Below are positions 43,864 through 52,641 of a stretch of DNA of 64,000 nt, piece by piece (within the stretch, counting starts at the first letter, position 1; each line of letters begins with the position of its first letter). Location: contig CAWIOP010000002.1 in NCBI GenBank assembly GCA_963837755.1, positions 620,001-684,000 on the forward strand. The letters run 5' to 3'. The notes below the pieces were generated by a model. It was not told the DNA's origin, did no database searches, and was given only the letters and a program-made list of their open reading frames with translations. The DNA comes from JADGHX01 sp963837755. GTDB taxonomy: Bacteria; Pseudomonadota; Gammaproteobacteria; Steroidobacterales; Steroidobacteraceae. The position numbers and the translations under genes were made by a program.

Positions 43864-44744
43864 GAGTAGACCTCCTCCGGCTTCGGCTCGAAGACAGTCG
43901 CATGACGCACGCCCGGCAAATGCGCCAGCGAGCGGAACTCTGACGCGATGGCCACGTAGTCGTCCGTCTCCGCCACCACCGCGGGCTTACACGCAAAGGG
44001 GTCGCGTACGAGCGCGAGCTTGTCGCCCGTACCCATGAGGAACGTGAAGAACCCGTCGAAATCCTCGAATGCGTGATGGAGCGCCGTCTCGAGCGATTCG
44101 CCCTGCTCCAGCCGCCAGTGCAGATAGCGGCACGCGCTCTCGGTGTCGCAGTCGCTCTCGAACCTGCTGCCGAGCTTTTCCAGCTTGCGCCGAAGCATGC
44201 CGGGGTTCGCGAGTGAGCCGTTGTGCACGAGGCACCAGTCTTCGCCGGCCGTGTAGGGGTGCGCGTTCTGCGGAGTCACTGCGGACTCCGTGGCCATGCG
44301 CGTGTGACCCACCAGGTGCGTGCCGGCAGCGCGCGCAAAGTCATAGCGCTGTGCGACGTCTGACGGCAGGCCTACATCCTTATATAGATCGATGGCGCGG
44401 CCCACGCTGAGCACGTGTACGGCGGGGCTGTTCGCCTGCAGCCAGGTGCGAACGTCAGGTGGCGATGAAGTCGTGGTCATCACCGCGTGGTTCACGCGTA
44501 CATCGAGCGTGACGGCGCCGAACAATTGCTTCAGCCGCGTTTCAAGCAGCTTCCAGTCGAAGTCGCTGGACTGGCAATACAGGCTCAGCTTCCTGTGGCC
44601 ATCGGCCACCGGGCTCGTGAACACGGCCATGCCGGAAGAGTCCGGACCGCGTTCCGTCATTCCTGCGAGCATCGGCACCATCAACTCACCGAGCCGCGGG
44701 CGCAGCCCCTCGGTCTTCACGAGCAATCCCACGATTCCGCACAT
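43851..44744 (-). CDS. glxB: Class II glutamine amidotransferase subunit (GlxB/MgsA)
   Basis: Ntn-hydrolase-type amidotransferase of 297 residues. The nucleophilic Cys2 is in MCGIVGLLVK; other GATase II landmarks are MLAGMTERGPDSSGMAVF, HLVGHTRMATESAVTPQNAH, WCLVHNGSLANPGMLRRKLE and SDCDTESACRYLHW. It supplies ammonia or the glutamyl acceptor site in the GlxBCD/MgsABC complex; in the N-methylglutamate pathway this complex makes N-methylglutamate from gamma-glutamylmethylamide and 2-oxoglutarate. It starts 30 bases after glnT. Confidence 0.9.
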   Translation of the reverse strand: MCGIVGLLVKTEGLRPRLGELMVPMLAGMTERGPDSSGMAVFTSPVADGHRKLSLYCQSSDFDWKLLETRLKQLFGAVTLDVRVNHAVMTTTSSPPDVRTWLQANSPAVHVLSVGRAIDLYKDVGLPSDVAQRYDFARAAGTHLVGHTRMATESAVTPQNAHPYTAGEDWCLVHNGSLANPGMLRRKLEKLGSRFESDCDTESACRYLHWRLEQGESLETALHHAFEDFDGFFTFLMGTGDKLALVRDPFACKPAVVAETDDYVAIASEFRSLAHLPGVRHATVFEPKPEEVYSWAV

Positions 44745-44773
44745 ATCCGCACTCCCGCCAGAACATCCCGCCG

Positions 44774-46124
44774 TCAGAACATTTCAAGATAGCGACGCTG
44801 TTCCCAGTCGCTCACGTGGCGCGAATACTCGACCCATTCCATGCGCTTCAACCGGATGAACTCCTGCGCCAGCTCGGGGCCGATGCCCTGTTTCACCACT
44901 TCGTCGGCGTCGAGCGCGTCTACGGCCTCTTTCAGACGACTGCGGTAACAGGCCGATGCCGCGCTCGCGGATCTGCGCCTCGCTCAACTCGTACAGGTTC
45001 ACGTTGAGCGGCTCGCCCGGGTCGAGCTTGCGATCGATGCCGTCGAGGCCCGCCGCGGCGATGGCGGCGCTGGCGAGGTAAGGGTTCATGGAGCCATCCG
45101 GCAGGCGCATCTCGATGCGCCCGTAGGGAATTCGCACGCACGCCGTGCGGTTGTTGTTGCCATACGCGATGTAGGCCGGCGCCCACGTGGCCCCCGACAA
45201 CGCCCGGCCAACGACGAGCCGCTTGTATGAATTCACGGTCGGCGCGCAGATTGCCGCGAGCGCAGGCGCGTGCGCGAGCAATCCGCCCAGGAACCGGTAC
45301 GCGAGCTGCGAGAGGCCCAGGCCCCGCGGGTCCGAGTCGTCGTGGAACGCGTTCTTCCTGCCATCCGCGCCAATGGATATATGGAAGTGCGCGCCGGTGC
45401 CGGTGCGGTTCGAGAACGGCTTGGGCATGAAGGTGGCGACGGCGTTGTGTGCGCGCGCGATCTCGCTCGCAGCCATCTTGAAGTAGATGAGATTGTCTGC
45501 CGTGCGCAGCGCATCCGCGTAAGTGAAATTGATCTCGAACTGGCCGTTCGCGTCCTCATGGTCGATCTGGTACACGTCGATGCCGACGGCGCGCAGATGT
45601 TTCGTGAGGTCGTCGAGAATGGCGCTGGCGCGCGCCAGGCCCTTGTAGTCGTAACAGGGCTTTTCGAGGTCATCCGTGCTGTCGAACGGCTTCAACGCGC
45701 CGCCGGCGTCGCGTTGAAGCAGCATGAATTCCGGCTCGATACCGGTGTAGAGCGTGTAGCCGCGGTCGGCAAACTTTCGCAACTGGCGTTTCAGCGCCAC
45801 GCGCGAGCAGTACGCATAGGGCTTGCCATTCACGTGGCCGTCGCACGCCATGCGCGCAAATCCCGGCATCCATTGAATGGCGCAGATCGTCGTCGGGTCG
45901 CCCACGCCCATGAAGTCCGGGCCGTGCGGGCCCATGCCGAGGCCCCACACGGCGAAGCCAGCGAAGCCCGCGCCGTCACCGACCACCATGTCGTAGTGCT
46001 CCACCGGCACGGCCTTCGCCTTTGCGGCGCCGTGCACGTCGACGAACTGCGCGAGCACATAGCGGATGTTGTTTTCCTGGAAGAAGCGCTTCGCCTGGTC
46101 GCAAGTCATGGGTGCCGGTGTCAT
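44774..46124 (-). pseudogene. glnT: Type III glutamine synthetase-like ligase (GlnT/GmaS), one frameshift near its 3' end
   Basis: ATP-dependent ligase of about 449 residues. The N-terminal beta-grasp has YVLAQFVDVHGAAKAKAVPV, catalytic segments include GIEPEFMLLQRD, DVYQIDHEDANGQFEINFTY, FMPKPFSNRTGTGAHFHIS and NNNRTACVRIPYGRIEMRLP. After GIGLLPQS the frame shifts near 44940; in the restored frame it continues LKEAVDALDADEVVKQGIGP and ends YLEMF at 44774, the normal family C-terminus. In this operon gamma-glutamylmethylamide synthetase is the best-fitting role. The ATG at 46124 overlaps the soxG stop as ATGA. The single break is easily explained as one extra base. Confidence 0.87.
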
Positions 46125-46744
46125 GGATGAAGTCCTCCCGATCGCGTCGGTAATGCAGGGTCCGCCACGCCGCCGGGATGGCTGGCGATGGCGAGGAGTT
46201 GGGTCCGGAAGTAGTGGCCGTAGCTCGGGTCGCTCCACACCGTGAAGCGCGGGCCGTCGGCCGATGGGCGGCACACGAGCACTACGCTTATGCCGATCAT
46301 CGAAGTCATGATCACGGGGCCGGCCGTTGCGGAAGATTCGCGTTCGACTGGTGCGAGGTCTACCGCGCAGGTCTGCGCGAATAACTCGTGCACGTTTGGG
46401 CCGGAGATCTCGACGACGAAGTCCTGTCGCAGCACCGGGTACACGCCGGAAGGCATTTCCGACAGCTCGAGGGCTTGCTTCATGGAAGCAAGCGCTGCGG
46501 CGGCACTATCGCGCGTCGACTCGAACAGGAACTCCGAAGTGGCCAGTCGGGCCGAGAGCACGCCGCGCGCGTCGACTGAAAATCGATTCGCGCCATGAGA
46601 AACGGTGATGCCCCGCTGCTCGAGCCAGCGCTCTGCGGCAGGCCCCTTGCAGCCCACGCGCGTGCGCGACGACAGGTTCGTGAGGAGAACCCCACCGCTG
46701 CCGTTCAGGGAAACTGACGACGCGGAAGCGGCCTGCGTGCTCAT
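46121..46744 (-). CDS. soxG: Sarcosine oxidase-like gamma subunit (SoxG/MgdD)
   Basis: Protein of 207 residues of the heterotetrameric sarcosine oxidase or N-methylglutamate dehydrogenase. The family is weakly conserved; SLSSRTRVGCKG-type sequence (LLTNLSSRTRVGCKGPAAER), EMPSGVYPVLRQDFVVEISG and ELFAQTCAVDLAPVE are recognisable. It overlaps both neighbours by four bases (ATGA), so the operon is translationally linked. The frame is intact. Confidence 0.85.
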   Translation of the reverse strand: MSTQAASASSVSLNGSGGVLLTNLSSRTRVGCKGPAAERWLEQRGITVSHGANRFSVDARGVLSARLATSEFLFESTRDSAAAALASMKQALELSEMPSGVYPVLRQDFVVEISGPNVHELFAQTCAVDLAPVERESSATAGPVIMTSMIGISVVLVCRPSADGPRFTVWSDPSYGHYFRTQLLAIASHPGGVADPALPTRSGGLHP

Positions 46745-49704
46745 GCGGTTTCCTTCGCACGCGCCAGCTCGGTCTCGTCCAGCCGTTGCCGCTCGCCTCT
46801 CGCGTCATAAAACGGCAGGGACACAATGCTCGCCGTCACCTCTTCCCCGCGCTCGATGCGAATGCGGAGCTCGCTCCGCTGAGCGACAGCTGGCTCAACG
46901 AGCGCGAGTCCTATCGCGTAGCCCAGCGTCGGCGAACTGAGGATGCTCGTCACACGCCCGGCAATGCGGCCGGCGTCAAGCACAAGATGAGACTCCTTCG
47001 GCCGCTTCCCGCCTGCATCGCGCAGTGTGAACCCGACAAGCTGCTGGCGAAGGGGCCGCTGCTGCAGTATCTGCAGGCTTCTCTGGCCCACGAAGAACCG
47101 CTTGTTCATGCGCAGGGCCCATCCCGCGCCGATTTCCAGTGGGTTTGTCAGGCCATCTGTGTCCTGGCCGACGATCACATGACCCTTCTCCAGCCGAAGA
47201 GCTCGCTGAGCCTCTACACCGAAGGCGCGGATGCCGAAGCGCTCGCCCGCTTTCATCAGCGCGCTCCAGACGCGAACGGCGTCGCTCCCCGGCAAGTGAA
47301 TCTCGTAGCCCATCTCGCCCACGAAGCCGACACGCATCAGGCGGCAACGCACGCCCGCGACATCCGCTTCGCGCACGCCGAGATACGGGAATGCCGCATG
47401 CGAAAGATCGAGCTTCGTCAGCTCGGCGAGCAGCGTGCGAGACCTGGGGCCGGCGAAATTGAACGCCGCGAAGTGGCCAGTGAGATTCACGAGCCCCACC
47501 GGCAACCGCCACCCGGTTGCCAGACGGCCGAGCTCGCGGAACAGCGTGCCGGAGTTGCCGGTGGTGGTCGTGAAGTAGAAGCGCTCGCCGCCAAGACGCG
47601 CGATCACGCCGTCGTCGACGATGACACCAGACTCATCGAGCAGCAGCCCATAGCGGCTCATGCCCACTTTGAGCGTGCTGAACTGGCCGGTATAGACGCG
47701 GTCGAGAAACGGGCCGGCCGAGGCGCCGTGCGCCTCGATCTTGCCGAGCGTACCGACATCGATGAGCCCGACGCCGGTGCGCACAGCGCGCACCTCTGCT
47801 TCGATGCAGGCCTCCCGCGTTTCGCCCGCGCGCGCGTAATACTCCGGACGCTGCCAGTCGCCGGCCGGCATCCACACCGCGCCGAGCTTCTCGTGCTCGT
47901 CGTGAAGCGGCGTGCGCCGGTGCGGATGAAACCCGCGCCCCGCCAGATGCGCAAGCGGCACCGGGTGGAACATGGGCCGCGCAGTCGTCGGGCCCACGCT
48001 TTCAACGGACTCCTCGCGCAGCCGCGCGAGTATGCGCATGGCATTCAGGTTCGAGTGCTTGCCCTGGCTTGGACCCATGCCCACGGTGGAATAGCGCTTC
48101 AGCAGCTCGCTGCTGTCGAAGCCTTCCTGAAAGGCGTTCGTGAGATCGCGTATCTGCAGGTCTTCATCGAGATCGACAAATTCCTTGCCCGCAACGTGAG
48201 CGAAGATCGGATAGGGATGCGATGGGCTGCCCCGGCGCGTGGAGTCGACAGACGCTGCAGCCTCGCGAAACGCGGCGGTGGCGTCCGTTGCCACGGTGCC
48301 GCCAGAACCGGCGTCTGTCGCCGCAAGTGCGCCGCTGGCCCGGCCGTGCGCCAACCGGTCATCGAGCTCGTACATGCCCGCGACCTTGCCGCAGGCAAAC
48401 AAGCCCCGCGGCAACCGCGCCGGAACGAACTGCTCGATGGCCGGCTCATACCGCATCTTTGCTCCGGCCTGATGCAATAGCTGGTTCGCCGGCGCGAACC
48501 CGACGCTCATCCACACGCCATCGATCGTCAGCCGTTGCCGCGTGGAGCCACCCGCGTCGCGCGCGACGTCGAATTCGATTTCACGCACGCGACGGCCCGC
48601 TCCTTCGTGGGCCGCCACCGGGCGCACGCCGAAGTGAACAGCGACACCGCGAGTGCGAAGCGCCTCAAGCAGGGGTTCTTCCGACGCATGCGCCTGAGGC
48701 CGCAGATCCAGCACGCCAGCGACGACGATGCCGTTCTCGAACGCATCGAGCGCGGCGAGGTACCCTTCTGCGTTGGCTGTGAGCACCGCCACGCGGGAAG
48801 CGGGGGCGACGGCATATCGGCTCATCAATCGCTGAGCGCCGCTTGCGAGCATGACGCCCGGCAAGTCGTTGCCACGAAACACGGCAGGCTGCTCGACCGA
48901 GCCTTGAGCGACGACGACAGAGCGCGCGCGCACCTTGATCAAATGATCGGCGGCGACGAGCGAAACCCAGTGATCCGCGTAATAACCGGCCGCGAAGGTG
49001 TTCGACAAAAAGCGAACCCGCGGATGCGCGAGCACTGCCGCCGCCAGCACGACGACACGCTCATCCACGCGTTTGCCGCCGCGCGCGTACAGCGCGCTGC
49101 CGCCAGCCCGCGCGGTTTCATCCGCGAGCAACACGCTCGCGCCGCGCTCCGCCGCTTCGAGCGCCGCCGCGAGCCCGGAAGGGCCTGCGCCGATCACCAG
49201 CACATCCACATGCGCATAGCGCTTCGCGGTAGCGCGCTTTGGCGTCGCGACGTCCACGAACCCGAGCCCTGCCGTGCGACGTATGAGCCGCTCCCACCGC
49301 GGAAACCACTTCCCGTGAAACGCCTTGTAATAGAACCCCACGGGCAGAAAGCGCGAGAACCGCTCCATTCTCGCCAATCCGTCCCGCGCGAGACCACCCT
49401 TCGTGTTGACCGCTGTCACGCGCATTCCCGCGCGCAATGCCACGACATCGCCGCGCACATTCGGAACGGTGCGGCCGCCTTCTTCAACCTGGAACATCGC
49501 GTTCACATCGTGATTCGCGACGCTGAACAGCCCGCGCGGGCGGTGATACTTGAACGAGCGCCCCACGACGCGCACGCCGTTCGCGGCGAGCGCCGAGGCG
49601 ATGGTGTCGCCCTCAAAACCCGTGAAGCGCTGGCCCTCGAACGTGAACTCGAGTGGCAAATCGCGGCTGATCCACTCCCCTTCGATGGGCGCGAGCCGCT
49701 TCAT
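46741..49704 (-). CDS. soxA: Sarcosine oxidase-like alpha subunit (SoxA/MgdC)
   Basis: Protein of 987 residues, the family length. Order: N-terminal 2Fe-2S-ferredoxin-like domain (FEGDTIASALAANGVRVVGR, SFKYHRPRGLFSV), NAD-binding Rossmann domain (VDVLVIGAGPSGLAAALEAA), a middle domain ending near YSTVGMGPSQGKHSNLNAMR, and a C-terminal folate-binding GcvT-like aminomethyltransferase domain (MSRYGLLLDESGVIVDDGVI, RVGFVGEMGYEIHLPGSDAV, ALRLEKGHVIVGQDTDGLTN, MNKRFFVGQRSLQ). The folate domain captures the oxidised methyl group as methylene-THF. Starts at 49704, overlapping soxD. The whole 3-kb frame is intact, unlike soxB. Confidence 0.93.
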   Translation of the reverse strand: MKRLAPIEGEWISRDLPLEFTFEGQRFTGFEGDTIASALAANGVRVVGRSFKYHRPRGLFSVANHDVNAMFQVEEGGRTVPNVRGDVVALRAGMRVTAVNTKGGLARDGLARMERFSRFLPVGFYYKAFHGKWFPRWERLIRRTAGLGFVDVATPKRATAKRYAHVDVLVIGAGPSGLAAALEAAERGASVLLADETARAGGSALYARGGKRVDERVVVLAAAVLAHPRVRFLSNTFAAGYYADHWVSLVAADHLIKVRARSVVVAQGSVEQPAVFRGNDLPGVMLASGAQRLMSRYAVAPASRVAVLTANAEGYLAALDAFENGIVVAGVLDLRPQAHASEEPLLEALRTRGVAVHFGVRPVAAHEGAGRRVREIEFDVARDAGGSTRQRLTIDGVWMSVGFAPANQLLHQAGAKMRYEPAIEQFVPARLPRGLFACGKVAGMYELDDRLAHGRASGALAATDAGSGGTVATDATAAFREAAASVDSTRRGSPSHPYPIFAHVAGKEFVDLDEDLQIRDLTNAFQEGFDSSELLKRYSTVGMGPSQGKHSNLNAMRILARLREESVESVGPTTARPMFHPVPLAHLAGRGFHPHRRTPLHDEHEKLGAVWMPAGDWQRPEYYARAGETREACIEAEVRAVRTGVGLIDVGTLGKIEAHGASAGPFLDRVYTGQFSTLKVGMSRYGLLLDESGVIVDDGVIARLGGERFYFTTTTGNSGTLFRELGRLATGWRLPVGLVNLTGHFAAFNFAGPRSRTLLAELTKLDLSHAAFPYLGVREADVAGVRCRLMRVGFVGEMGYEIHLPGSDAVRVWSALMKAGERFGIRAFGVEAQRALRLEKGHVIVGQDTDGLTNPLEIGAGWALRMNKRFFVGQRSLQILQQRPLRQQLVGFTLRDAGGKRPKESHLVLDAGRIAGRVTSILSSPTLGYAIGLALVEPAVAQRSELRIRIERGEEVTASIVSLPFYDARGERQRLDETELARAKETA

Positions 49705-49967
49705 GCCGCCTCCCCGCCCTGCCCGAACAGATACGTTCGCAGCACGACATCGCTCACCGTATCGCGCACGGCGATGAACCACACCCCGCTTGGCGTGTGG
49801 CACCACCACTCCTGCTTGATGCCACCAACACCGTTGCGATTGAACACATACGCCGCCCATTCGGCATCCGACGCAGCGGCCGGGTCTGGCATCTCGCGCA
49901 ACTCGCCGGCGTACGCGAACTCGCTCACGGGCCGCGCGCCGTTGATGGGGCACGTCATGATCTTCAC
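49701..49967 (-). CDS. soxD: Sarcosine oxidase-like delta subunit (SoxD/MgdB)
   Basis: Protein of 88 residues, a zinc-containing small subunit. Segments: MTCPINGARPVSEFAYAGEL, WAAYVFNRNGVGGIKQEWWC and GVWFIAVRDTVSDVVLRTYL. Usual length for the family. The start is GTG at 49967, sharing one base with the soxB stop; an ATG at 49958 is a shorter option. Confidence 0.92.
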   Translation of the reverse strand: MKIMTCPINGARPVSEFAYAGELREMPDPAAASDAEWAAYVFNRNGVGGIKQEWWCHTPSGVWFIAVRDTVSDVVLRTYLFGQGGEAA

Positions 49968-51225
49968 TAGTGCCCCACCGAAGCTGCGCCCTTCTCGCCG
50001 GTGAGGGCGTAGCGCTGGAACCGGTCGAAGCGAAAGCCTTCGATGAGCGGGTGCGTCTCATCCCGCGCCACCGTGTGGCCATGGTCTTGCCGCACACCGG
50101 CGTCGCCTTGAAGCCCCACGTGCCCCAGCCCGAGTCGAGATAGAAACCGCCGATGGGCGTCTTGCCCATGCATCGGGCGCGAAGTCCGGCGTCATGTCGG
50201 CCATGCCGGCCCACTGGCGGTTCACCTTCACGTCCGCAAGGAACGGGAACAGGTCGAGCATGTGAGCGGCGAGATGCTCCACGAAATCGAGCGTCGAGCG
50301 GCTGGAGTGCAGCTCATAAGGGTCGAGCGACGCGCCCATCACGAGCTCGCCGCGCGCGCTCTGGCTCACATACACGTGCAGCGAGCCGGAGACGACGATG
50401 GGATCGAGCCACGGCTTGATCGGCTCGGACACCATTGCCTGCAGCGGATGCACGTAGATGGGCGAGCTGCAACCCCACCATGCTGAGCATGCGCGGCGTC
50501 TAGCCGGCCACCGCGCACAAGCACGCGTCGCGTCTCGATGCGCCCGCGTGACGTGACCACTGCTTTCACGCCGGCCCAGAGCCCGTGTCTTCGGTCTCGA
50601 TGCCGAGCACTTCGGTGTTCTGGTGAATCTCCACGCCCGCGCCGGTCTGCGCCGCGGCCGTAGCCCCACGCGACGGCATCGTGGCGCGCGATGGCCCCGG
50701 GCGCGTGGTACAGCGCGCCGAGCACCGGCGCGTGGCCGCCGCAGCTCATGTCCATGTGGGGAATGGCTTCGTGAACCGCCTGCGCATCCACCACTTCGCT
50801 GTTGACGCCGTAGGTGCTTGTTCACCTCGGCGCGCCAGCGCATGGTGCGCAGGGAGGCGTCGGTGTGCGCGAGCGTGAAGTGGCCGCGCGTCGAGTAGAA
50901 AAGGTTCAGGTCGAAGTCCTGCGACAGGTCCTGCCACAGGCGCACGCTCTCGTCGTAGAACTGCACGCCTTCCGGCGTGAGGTAGTTCGAGCGGATGATG
51001 GTGGTATTGCGGCCGGTGTTGCCGCCGCCGATGTAGCCCTTTTCCAGCACCGCAACGTTGCGGATGCCGTGATCGCGCGCGAGGTAGTAGGCGCAAGCCA
51101 GGCCATGCCCGCCACGCGCCGATGATCACCACGTCGTACGCGGGTTTCAGCGAATCCCGCCGCGTGAACATGCGTGGCTCGGGATGCGAGCGCGTGAGCC
51201 CGAACTTCAGGAGTCGCCATGGCAT
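49967..51225 (-). pseudogene. soxB: Sarcosine oxidase-like beta subunit (SoxB/MgdA), heavily frameshifted
   Basis: Flavoprotein catalytic subunit, expected about 410-420 residues and spanning 1259 bp here. Segments in order: MFTRRDSLKPAYDVVIIGA, then KGYIGGGNTGRNTTIIRSNY, FDLNLFYSTRGHFTLAHTDA, HEAIPHMDMSCGGHAPVLGA, YVHPLQAMVSEPIKPWLDPI, FVEHLAAHMLDLFPFLADVK, NRQWAGMADMTPDFAP, FYLDSGWGTWGFKATPVCGK and a normal end at 49967. At least seven single-base frame changes and one apparent in-frame TAG near 50503 separate them. It heads the operon and faces the XRE-cupin regulator. Either a decayed gene or a poor stretch of consensus. Confidence 0.83.
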
Positions 51226-51235
51226 GGCCGTATTG

Positions 51236-51338
51236 TTAACCGACTCTTTACTCTCACGCAATAGACTTGCGTAATACGCAAACGCCGCGGCCGCGGCAGC
51301 CGACCTTTCTGTGGCCGCGACGAGGCGCGGTCGGTTAA
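51236..51338. promoter_or_regulatory. Divergent control region between soxB and the XRE-cupin gene
   Basis: Each start codon is preceded, 10-11 bases away, by GTCGGTTAA reading toward it (51236-51244 on the - strand, 51330-51338 on the +), forming a 9-bp inverted repeat around the region. Inside lies a palindrome TTGCGTA-A-TACGCAA (51267-51281) with a further ACGCAAT half site at 51256-51262. These are good operator candidates for the adjacent regulator. Confidence 0.55.
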
Positions 51339-51347
51339 TCTGCCCGC

Positions 51348-52001
51348 ATGAATTCACTAAAAAAGCGCACGCGTGCGCCAGGCGGCACCAAAGTGGAGCG
51401 GGATTCGGAAGGACGCGGCGATGTCGGCCTGAAGATCGGCCGCGTAGTGCGCCAGCTTCGCGATGCGCAGGGGCTCACGCTTGCTGAAGCCGCCGCGAGC
51501 GCGGACATCAGCCCGGCCATGCTGAGCCGCCTGGAGACGGGGCGCGTCACGCCGAGCCTGGAAACGCTCGTCTCGCTGAGCGCCGCGCTAGGCGTGCGGC
51601 CCGCCACATTGTTGCAGGACCTGGGAGAAGAAACCGACGGCGCCCAGCACGTGCCTTCCGGTCGTGGGCTGGAGGTGGTCCGCCGCGGCACCCGTCGTGG
51701 GCACACTTATCATCTTCTGGCCGCGCAACGCGGGCCACGCAAGACCTTCGAGCCGTTCCTCGTCACGCTCACGGACAAGAGCGAGACGTTTCCGGGCTTC
51801 CAGCATGCCGGCACGGAGTTCATTTACATTCTCAGCGGCACCATCCGCTACCGGCACGGCACGGAGAGCTACCTGCTGCAGCCGGGCGACTCCCTCTCCT
51901 TCCGCGGCGACATTCCGCACGGGCCGGAGAAGCTCGAGAAGGTGCCCATTCGCATGCTGTCGATCATCGTGTACGACTTTCCGGATTCATCGGGGCGCTG
52001 A
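51348..52001 (+). CDS. XRE-family regulator with C-terminal cupin domain
   Basis: Regulator of 217 residues. The helix-turn-helix (about residues 28-85) reads KIGRVVRQLRDAQGLTLAEA, AASADISPAMLSRLETGRVT and PSLETLVSLSAALGVRPATL. The cupin (about 130-205) has QHAGTEFIYILSGTIRYRHG and LQPGDSLSFRGDIPHGPEKL. Proteins of this layout control amine and sugar catabolic operons, with the cupin as likely ligand sensor. It is divergent from the sox-glnT-glx operon, which is its probable target. It converges with the AGE remnant and overlaps it by 15 bp. Confidence 0.9.
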   Translation: MNSLKKRTRAPGGTKVERDSEGRGDVGLKIGRVVRQLRDAQGLTLAEAAASADISPAMLSRLETGRVTPSLETLVSLSAALGVRPATLLQDLGEETDGAQHVPSGRGLEVVRRGTRRGHTYHLLAAQRGPRKTFEPFLVTLTDKSETFPGFQHAGTEFIYILSGTIRYRHGTESYLLQPGDSLSFRGDIPHGPEKLEKVPIRMLSIIVYDFPDSSGR

Positions 52002-52582
52002 GGTCACCTCGACCAGCTCCGCGATCGCCGCGACGATGTGATAGAAGCTGCTCGCCGGCGCCGGCTCGTCGATGAAGACGCCATCCGGTGTGAGCCGGTC
52101 GAGCCACGAGCCGCGCACGTCGGTTCGCAGATACCGAAGCAACGCGTCCGAAGCGCTCGACGTCATCGCCCAGTAGCGCGGCTCGTCAGTCAGGCTCGCC
52201 GCGCGTGCCGCAGCCTTCATGCGCTCTGTCTGAGGCCAGAGCCGCGCGCTTGCGTCATGGACGGAAAAGTCGTCCAGCAGCGCATTGATGGCAACGCCAT
52301 GCTGAACACCGTGCCGCTCGCCGATGTCGATGAGCCGAAGCGCCGTCTCATGCACTTGCGGATGGCCGCGCCCGGCCCAGCGAAACAGCAGCCATGCCCA
52401 CTCGAAGTGGTGCCCCGGTTCGACGATGCGGCCTCGCAGCCCTGGCAGCGGCTCCCACGTCGCGGTGAAATGCTCGCGCAGAGCTCCGCTCTCGCTGTGG
52501 CCCAGAATGGGTAGGCATCACGAACCAGCCATTCCTGCAGTCGTTGCGTTGTTTCCCGCGAGAGAGCTTTTTCGCGGCTCAT
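51987..52582 (-). pseudogene. Remnant of an AGE-family sugar isomerase/epimerase, internally deleted
   Basis: The N-terminus (RLQEWLVRDAYPFWATARAE) matches the start of N-acylglucosamine 2-epimerase/mannose isomerase proteins. A frame change near 52475 then leads directly into the last third of the family (ALREHFTATWEPLPG, RIVEPGHHFEWAWLLFRWAG, GVQHGVAINALLDDFSVHDA, SARLWPQTERMKAAARAA). About 200 central residues are missing, so the (alpha/alpha)6 barrel cannot form. It follows the MFS gene in one direction. In related loci this enzyme isomerises mannose to fructose or epimerises GlcNAc. Confidence 0.75.
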
Positions 52583-52641
52583 GTCTCACAGGCCTCAGGT
52601 GATGGCGCGGGACATGACGCTGATTCTTTCCGCGCGCCGCG

